Origin: CAWGLW01 sp963823525
GTDB taxonomy: Bacteria > Pseudomonadota > Gammaproteobacteria > Steroidobacterales > Steroidobacteraceae
NCBI GenBank assembly: GCA_963823525.1
Contig: CAWGLW010000006.1
Coordinates: 1,550,001-1,614,000 of the forward strand
Length of the DNA stretch: 64,000 bases
Direction of reading: 5' to 3'
Shown here: positions 58,915 to 64,000 of the stretch, in pieces
How positions within the stretch are numbered: the stretch's first letter is position 1
How the letters are laid out: every line of letters starts with the position of its first letter
Position numbers and translations under genes: made by a program
The notes under the pieces: generated by a model
The model's database searches: none
What the model was told of the DNA's origin: nothing
Seen by the model: only the letters and a program-made list of their open reading frames with translations

Positions 58915-60365
58915 TCCGGATCGGTCTCGGGCTCTGATTCGGCAAGCAGCGTAAATGACTGGGCAAGACGAACGGTCGCATCGCCGACCGGCTTACCGTC
59001 AACCAGTCGCGGCCGGTAAAGGGCTCCCCTGGCCGCCCGCTCAGCGCTCTCGGCCAGGCGCCCGGCGTTGCGGTCCTCGAGCACTGTGACTTCGCGGACC
59101 CGCCCGGCTTCGTCAATTGTGAGCTGCATTTCGACGGTCACGATTTCGATCTCGTCCGGCGGCCGATCCTGGTAACGGTTCCAGTACGGGGGTGGCTGGT
59201 ACTTGAGCAGTACGGGCTGGTCGAAAATCATCGCCTGCAGTGGCTTTTGAAGTCCTTCGACGCGGCTGGCCGCTTCCCAGGCGCGCTGGTAGTGAGTCAC
59301 AGCCTCATCCGGTCGTCGGCGCAGCTGGAACCAGTCACCGAGTTGCGTCTCAATGTCGGCGATCTCGGCAGGGCCGCTGTCCGGTGATGAGCTGACGATC
59401 CGTGCGGCCCTCTCGAGTGCGTCCTCACCTTCGCCGGCCATCTGGCGGGCCCCCGGCCCTTGCGCCATCTCCGCGCCCGGCTCGCCGAACATGTTCAGGC
59501 GGTCGACACTGAGTGGACTCGCCGGGCTCTGGGTCGGATCGAGCATCCGAAGGCGATGACATTCGGCCAGCGCAGTCAGCGGGCTCACGAGTTCAGGCGC
59601 GTTGCGGCCGCCGGACTCCTCGATGATGCCAATCGCTTCGATCAGCGTCTGACGCGACTCGTCATAGGCGCCGACCCGCGCGTACCAGCGACCCAGGGAA
59701 ACGAGAGTCGGCACAGTACGGGGGTCTGTCCTGCCGTACAGGTGGTTCACAGTCTGCACGCGATACTTCTGGACCCGCAACGCCTCTTCATAGCGGCGCA
59801 GTTCGGTCAGTGTGTCGGCGTACATTTCCAGTATCGGCAGTCGCGCCTCGGTAAACAGCCCCTGGGTTCGCCGTCCCAGCGTGATCGCGGTTTCGAACCG
59901 TTCTGCGGCAAGGTCATAACGCCTGCCAGCGTAATAGACGCTCGCGAGGCCCGCATTCGCGCGCGCGAGCCGTGGCGCCACCGGCCGGCCATCCGCCTCG
60001 ATGAGTTCAATGACCCGCAGGTAACTCTCCTCGGCCCCGACAAGTTCCTCGCCCAGCCGCTGCGTCGTGGCGAGATTCATCAGCGATGCCTGGAGCTCTG
60101 CGGTATCGGCCTGACCCACCTGTTCAGTGAGCTCAACGACGCGGCGCGCAGGTTCAATGGCTGCTCTGTAGTCGCCTGCCTCAAAAAGCGTCCTGAACTC
60201 GACAAAGGCGTCGCCTCGCGAATCGGCCCACAATGATCCACCGGACACCGCCACCACTGCGGCGGCGATGCCCGCCAGCCGCCGCGGCCGCACGCTGCAG
60301 TGTTTGCCGAACAGGGTCTTCACGCAGGCCAACAAGTACACTGTGACGGCGCGTGTTGCAATCAT
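58911..60365 (-). CDS. TPR protein with C-terminal TonB-like domain
   Basis: A 484-aa protein with a signal or anchor segment (about 27-48; LAGIAAAVVAVSGGSLWADS), TPR repeats (about 52-380, such as ARANAGLASVYYAGRRYDLA) and a C-terminal TonB_C-type domain (about 395-475; VTVEMQLTIDEAGRVREVTV, GALYRPRLVDGKPVG). Such TPR-TonB fusions are common and poorly characterised. It faces the vWA operon from the far side and could interact with its ExbB/ExbD-like motor, but that is inference from position and domain type. The start may be the GTG at 60323 rather than ATG 60365. Confidence 0.83.
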   Translation of the reverse strand: MIATRAVTVYLLACVKTLFGKHCSVRPRRLAGIAAAVVAVSGGSLWADSRGDAFVEFRTLFEAGDYRAAIEPARRVVELTEQVGQADTAELQASLMNLATTQRLGEELVGAEESYLRVIELIEADGRPVAPRLARANAGLASVYYAGRRYDLAAERFETAITLGRRTQGLFTEARLPILEMYADTLTELRRYEEALRVQKYRVQTVNHLYGRTDPRTVPTLVSLGRWYARVGAYDESRQTLIEAIGIIEESGGRNAPELVSPLTALAECHRLRMLDPTQSPASPLSVDRLNMFGEPGAEMAQGPGARQMAGEGEDALERAARIVSSSPDSGPAEIADIETQLGDWFQLRRRPDEAVTHYQRAWEAASRVEGLQKPLQAMIFDQPVLLKYQPPPYWNRYQDRPPDEIEIVTVEMQLTIDEAGRVREVTVLEDRNAGRLAESAERAARGALYRPRLVDGKPVGDATVRLAQSFTLLAESEPETDPD

Positions 60366-60415
60366 GGTGCGTGATGAGCAGGCCGTGCCGTTAAACGAAC
60401 CGGCTCACCGGTGGA

Positions 60416-61006
60416 TCACCGGGCCGGTCCGAGGGCCCGGTCCGCCGCAGACCGCGAGAATGACTCGGTCTCGTATGTCCACGCCTGCATGTCGCGGTGC
60501 CAGAATCCCGCCGGCCAGCCGGCTTTGTGTTTCAGTCGGGCGAGAAACTCATCCGCCGTGGCAATCTGCTCCCAGACCGCGGGGAGAAACGTTGCACGCT
60601 GCTCACCGAAGGCGATGAGCAGGCCATCCCGGCCGGGCCGGAGTGTCTCAATGAGAATGCGCTCATCGGCGGCGACTCTCGGGGTCATTTCCGAGAGAAC
60701 GGATATCTCCACGTCGGTGCGCGGCCACTCCCGGGAGCTCAGTGGCGCAAAGCGCGGGTCGTGAAAGGCGCTGGCCTGTGCATTGTGCCAGGCATCGAGC
60801 GCCAGCGGACGCCTCGCTTCGATGCTGCCGCAACAGCCACGCAGCGCGTGATCGATCTTCAGCGTCACAAAGCAGGCGCCGGGCGATCGCAGCACGGCCG
60901 GCAAGGTGCCCACCTCCGGGGGAAGCTGGTACGGTTCCTGAAGGTGCGTCGTAATGGAATCACAAGCCAGATCCAGTAGCAGGACCTGTGAATCGGGGTC
61001 AAGCAT
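60416..61006 (-). CDS. amrA: AmmeMemoRadiSam protein A (AMMECR1 family)
   Basis: A 196-aa AMMECR1 domain protein. GACFVTLKIDHALRGCCGSI contains the hallmark LRGC(I/C)G motif, and DPRFAPLSSREWPRTDVEIS, LIAFGEQRATFLPAVWEQIA and FLARLKHKAGWP are family blocks. It is one of three proteins (A, B and a radical SAM enzyme) found together widely; their reaction is not established. ATG 61006 overlaps the amrB stop by 8 nt; two earlier in-frame ATGs (61027 and 61048) are possible. Confidence 0.9.
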   Translation of the reverse strand: MLDPDSQVLLLDLACDSITTHLQEPYQLPPEVGTLPAVLRSPGACFVTLKIDHALRGCCGSIEARRPLALDAWHNAQASAFHDPRFAPLSSREWPRTDVEISVLSEMTPRVAADERILIETLRPGRDGLLIAFGEQRATFLPAVWEQIATADEFLARLKHKAGWPAGFWHRDMQAWTYETESFSRSAADRALGPAR

Positions 61007-61811
61007 CGTAGAGCGCGTAGCTGCCATACCCAACGACTCGTGAACCATCGCCGGCCGTCTCCGAGGAATTGCGCAGATCGAGCAGCTTGACCGAGAGCCG
61101 CCTGTTTCGCGCGCATTTCATCAGGCCATTGATGCAGCGGGCGCCGCAGGCCTGCTGGTCGGACAGGTCGCTTCGCCTGGCGAGTATCGAACGGGAGGTC
61201 ATTCCATCGAGTTGCCGGGCCTCGTTTGCCGTGTGGTAGTGACTGAGATCCGAACTCACAACGATCAGGGTTTCGGGGCCACCCCAGACCGCATCCAGCG
61301 CTTCGGAGACCCGGTCCGCGGGGGCCAGGCCGACCGCGATCGGCAGCAGCGTGAATTCTCCCAGCACCGACTGCAAAAACGGCAATTGCACCTCCAGCGA
61401 ATGTTCGCTGGCGTGTGCGGCGTCGGACACGCCGGCGAGGCCAAGCTCACGCAACCTGTGGCGCCCGTCGACGTCGATCGGCACGCTGCCCAGCGGCGTC
61501 GAGAAGAAGTCCGCCGAGGGTACGGCGAGGCCTCGAATCGGTACCCGATGACTCGGTCCAAGCAGGACGACGCGATGGATCTGATGGCCCGATGCCAGGC
61601 ACCGATACGCAGAGGCCGCGACGCTCCCGGAATACACGTAGCCCGCATGCGGAACAATCAGCGCCTTTGGAGTTGCGACTTCGGGGTCCGTTGACTGTTC
61701 CGCCAGGTAGCCTTGCACGCTCGCGGCGAGTTCGGCTTCGTGGCCGGGATAGAAAAGGCCGGCTACGGCGGGCGGCCGGACCCTTGAATTATTGCTGTTT
61801 GGGCTCAACAT
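60999..61811 (-). CDS. amrB: AmmeMemoRadiSam protein B (MEMO1 family)
   Basis: A 270-aa Memo-like protein of the extradiol-dioxygenase fold. Candidate metal and active-site His/Asp/Cys residues occur in the expected blocks: PHAGYVYSGSVAASAY, LLGPSHRV, EHSLEVQLPFL, SSDLSHYH and CGARCINGL. Human MEMO1 relatives bind copper or iron; the bacterial role is unknown. ATG 61811 gives the family start (VRPPAVAGLFYPG follows). It is divergent from amrS, with an 88-bp shared promoter region. Confidence 0.92.
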   Translation of the reverse strand: MLSPNSNNSRVRPPAVAGLFYPGHEAELAASVQGYLAEQSTDPEVATPKALIVPHAGYVYSGSVAASAYRCLASGHQIHRVVLLGPSHRVPIRGLAVPSADFFSTPLGSVPIDVDGRHRLRELGLAGVSDAAHASEHSLEVQLPFLQSVLGEFTLLPIAVGLAPADRVSEALDAVWGGPETLIVVSSDLSHYHTANEARQLDGMTSRSILARRSDLSDQQACGARCINGLMKCARNRRLSVKLLDLRNSSETAGDGSRVVGYGSYALYDA

Positions 61812-61899
61812 GAAGGTTATATGGAGCGCCGGTGAACTTCGCTTAAGGTTACGTACCCTGCACTGAATATCCCGCGCATCGGCGAAGGACGCCAATCGT

Positions 61900-63003
61900 A
61901 TGAATACGGATTCCTCTATCGTTCCGACGAAGTACTGGACCCGCCTCGACGACGGCCGGGTTCGCTGCGACCTTTGCCCGCGCTTCTGCAAGCTGCACGA
62001 AGGGCAGCGTGGCTTGTGTTTCGTGCGCGGCAGAGGCAGCGGCGGCATCGAACTGTATACCTACGGGCGTTCCAGTGGTTTTTGCGTAGACCCGATTGAA
62101 AAGAAGCCGCTGAACCACTTTCTGCCAGGCTCTGCCGTACTCTCATTCGGTACGGCGGGCTGTAATCTCGCCTGCAAGTACTGCCAGAACTGGGACATGA
62201 GCAAGTCCCGCGAGATGGATACGCTCGCCGATTCGGCCAGCCCGAGCGAACTGGCGGATACTGCGCTGCAGTATGGCTGCGATTCCGTGGCTTTCACGTA
62301 CAACGACCCGATCATTTTTCACGAGTACGCCATCGACGTCGCCCAGGCCTGTCGCCAGGTCGGCGTGAAAACGGTTGCCGTGACGGCTGGCTACGTCTGC
62401 CCCGAGCCGCGCAAGGAGTTCTTCGCGCAGATCGATGCAGCCAATGTGGACCTCAAGGCCTTCACTGAGCGTTTTTACCGAAAGCTATGCGGCGCGGAGC
62501 TGGCTCCTGTGCTCGAGACGCTCGAATATCTTAAGAATGAAACCAATGTCTGGTTGGAGCTTACAACCCTGCTGATTCCCGGCGAGAACGATTCGGATGC
62601 AGAACTCCAGTCGATGACGCGTTGGATCGTCGAGCACCTCGGTGACGATGTGCCACTGCATTTCAGCGCTTTTCATCCTGACTGGAAGATGCAGGACACG
62701 CCCGCCACGCCGCCCGCTACGCTGACGCGGGCACGCAGGATCGCCATGGGCAACGGCCTTCACTACGTCTACACGGGTAACGTTCACGACAGCGAGGGCG
62801 GCAGCACCTGGTGTCCCGGTTGTGGTGCCCTGCTGATCGAACGCGACTGGTACCAGCTGGGACGTTGGGGTTTGACGACCGACGGGTCCTGCGCCAGCTG
62901 CGGACTGGAAATTCCTGGCGTGTTCAAGTCAGGTCCCGGCACCTGGGGCGCGCGACGATTACCGGTGCGGATCCATCGTCAGACGATGGCGGCTGTCGGC
63001 TAA
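61900..63003 (+). CDS. amrS: AmmeMemoRadiSam system radical SAM enzyme
   Basis: A 367-aa radical SAM protein of the PflA-like AmmC type. The cluster motif is CNLACKYC (88-95). Extra Cys groups lie at the N-terminus (CDLCPRFC, 23-30) and C-terminus (CPGCG and CASCG), which may hold zinc or auxiliary iron-sulfur clusters. SVAFTYNDPIIFHEYAIDV and NVDLKAFTERFYRKLCG are family blocks. The substrate is not known. It is divergent from amrBA, which completes the three-part system. Confidence 0.93.
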   Translation: MNTDSSIVPTKYWTRLDDGRVRCDLCPRFCKLHEGQRGLCFVRGRGSGGIELYTYGRSSGFCVDPIEKKPLNHFLPGSAVLSFGTAGCNLACKYCQNWDMSKSREMDTLADSASPSELADTALQYGCDSVAFTYNDPIIFHEYAIDVAQACRQVGVKTVAVTAGYVCPEPRKEFFAQIDAANVDLKAFTERFYRKLCGAELAPVLETLEYLKNETNVWLELTTLLIPGENDSDAELQSMTRWIVEHLGDDVPLHFSAFHPDWKMQDTPATPPATLTRARRIAMGNGLHYVYTGNVHDSEGGSTWCPGCGALLIERDWYQLGRWGLTTDGSCASCGLEIPGVFKSGPGTWGARRLPVRIHRQTMAAVG

Positions 63004-63334
63004 GCGGGTAGGAATCCGAACCACAGTATCAGCTCACTGACCTGCATGGATTCATGGCCACAACCGTCAGCGTAGCAGCGCTGCACTGCTTCGCCGCACA
63101 GGGTGTGATCGCCGTTTACGTTGACATTCTCCCGCAACTCAAGCGGCGATCGGCGTTGAGGCTGCTGATTCCTGTGAGACATCTCAGCCGGCGGAAAGCA
63201 CCGGCGGGTGGTGCTTCAACTCCCGCGCCAGCACCGTGGCCCGTTTGACGCTGAGCCTGACCCGGGCGACGAGAATCTTCCGGTAAGCGGACCGGCCGCT
63301 GTTCTGCCGGGTTGCGGACTCAGTCAGGGTTCTT
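63004..63334. other. Gap between amrS and nadE
   Basis: In 331 bp there is a perfect 7-bp hairpin AAGCACC-N7-GGTGCTT (63196-63216) without a U-run. A 60-codon minus-strand open frame (63000-63182, MSHRNQQPQRRSPLELRENV) has no clear ribosome site and no recognised family. I see no other feature. The genes on both sides converge here, so terminators are expected but not obvious. Confidence 0.4.
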
Positions 63335-64000
63335 CTATTTCTTTCGCATACTCGCCCGGCGTTCAGGCACATTGGCTCTAAGTTCCTCCAGCCAGACTGT
63401 CGCAGGCGAGTCGCTCGGCGCGCGCCAGTCACCCCGCGGCGATAACGACCCGCCGGAGCCAACCTTCGGTCCGTTCGGCATGGCTGATCGCTTGAACTGG
63501 CTGGTCTGGAAGAAGCGTTTCAGGAACACGCCCAGCCAGTGCTTGATCCCCGGGAGGTCGTAAGCGCGCCTTTCATTCTCTGGCAGCGTATCGGGCCAGA
63601 CGCCGGACTCAACATCGCCCCAGGCGGCATGAGCGAGAAACGCGACCTTGCTTGGCAGGTAGCCGAATCGGCTGGTGTAGTAGAGGTGAAAGTCCTGCAA
63701 CTCGTAGGGGCCCACGACCGCCTGCGACGAGTGCTCCGGTGTATCGCCCGAGCCGGGTACGAGTTCCGGCGAGATCTCGGTGTTGACGATGCGATCGAGC
63801 ACGGTGAGCGTCCTCTTATCGAACTGCTTCGTCTCGATCAGCCAGCGGACCAGGTGCTGGATCAGCGTCTTGGGCACCGAGGCGTTCACGTTGTAGTGCG
63901 ACATGTGATCACCGACGCCATACGTCGTGAATCCCAGTGCCAGTTCAGAAAGATCGCCGGTGCCGAGCACCAGGGCGCCGTGGTGGTTTGCAAGCCGGAA
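63335..64000 (-). CDS. nadE: Glutamine-dependent NAD(+) synthetase, C-terminal part (cut by window edge)
   Basis: About 221 residues of the C-terminal synthetase domain; the rest continues beyond 64000. ANHHGALVLGTGDLSELALG, FTTYGVGDHMSHYNVNASVP and KTLIQHLVRWL are diagnostic of NadE of the long, glutaminase-fused kind, whose domain also ends with RFFQTSQFKRSAMPNGPKVG. It amidates deamido-NAD to NAD with ATP, using glutamine through the N-terminal nitrilase-like domain that is outside the window. The TAG stop is at 63335-63337. Confidence 0.93.
   Translation of the reverse strand, partial: FRLANHHGALVLGTGDLSELALGFTTYGVGDHMSHYNVNASVPKTLIQHLVRWLIETKQFDKRTLTVLDRIVNTEISPELVPGSGDTPEHSSQAVVGPYELQDFHLYYTSRFGYLPSKVAFLAHAAWGDVESGVWPDTLPENERRAYDLPGIKHWLGVFLKRFFQTSQFKRSAMPNGPKVGSGGSLSPRGDWRAPSDSPATVWLEELRANVPERRASMRKK

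Noticed and set aside
63000..63182. 60-codon minus-strand ORF between amrS and nadE
   Set aside because: No ribosome site and no recognisable family; kept only as a note in the gap entry.

Overview
The window reads as chromosomal DNA of a GC-rich, respiring, probably gammaproteobacterial organism. The grounds are a proteobacterial-type glutamate-cysteine ligase, a CcoNOQP/CcoGIS cbb3 oxidase cluster, class I PHA synthase, a P-II protein, CbpA/CbpM and a PEP-CTERM protein. The genus cannot be read from the sequence. I found no rRNA, no tRNA, no insertion sequence, no phage module and no CRISPR array. Genes are densely packed, often with 1-8 nt start/stop overlaps.

Layout. 0-5.2 kb: a PEP-CTERM protein behind a good sigma-54 promoter with upstream dyads, gshA, a small ORF, a zinc-ribbon thioredoxin and cbpA-cbpM. 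5.2-17.3 kb: an oxygen-response block on the minus strand, made of a receiver-only regulator, FixJ, a FixL with the haem-ligand residues, then ccoN-O-Q-P, a small membrane protein, ccoG, a short FixH-like protein, ccoI, ccoS and a TauE/SafE-like protein; an hsp20 gene is embedded on the other strand. 17.5-26.7 kb: tandem Usp, a REC-PAS-GGDEF-EAL protein, PHA synthase, a ferredoxin reductase, P-II, a thioredoxin-like ferredoxin and an Omp85-type barrel. 26.8-43.3 kb: a molybdenum hydroxylase pair iorAB (iorB frameshifted twice), GST, ilvH (frameshifted once) divergent from ilvB, a DsbA-like lipoprotein, glyoxalase, murB, two alpha/beta hydrolases, MFS, ilvA, an amidotransferase and a TPR protein. 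43.3-45.1 kb: a DUF885 protein.

45.4-58.9 kb is the most unusual part: a tightly spaced, co-oriented run of about eleven genes. It encodes three lipoproteins plus a collagen-like lipoprotein, a transmembrane Ser/Thr kinase with an outer TPR/PEGA part, a transmembrane FHA-like/PEGA/SUMF1 protein, a small secreted protein, a MotA/TolQ/ExbB-type protein, an Hsp70-like/FHA fusion, and two single-span proteins with coiled coil and von Willebrand A domain. The membrane span of both vWA proteins carries an Asp placed as in ExbD/TolR. I infer a phospho-signalled, ion-driven envelope machine with vWA output domains. A LexA-like 16-mer lies upstream of the first gene. A TPR/TonB-C protein faces the operon from the other side.

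60.4-64 kb: the amrA-amrB-amrS (AmmeMemoRadiSam) set and the 3' part of glutamine-dependent nadE, cut by the window edge.

Three single-base insertions break iorB and ilvH within 1.7 kb (28.6-30.3 kb). Because ilvH should be needed, local sequence error is as likely as real decay.
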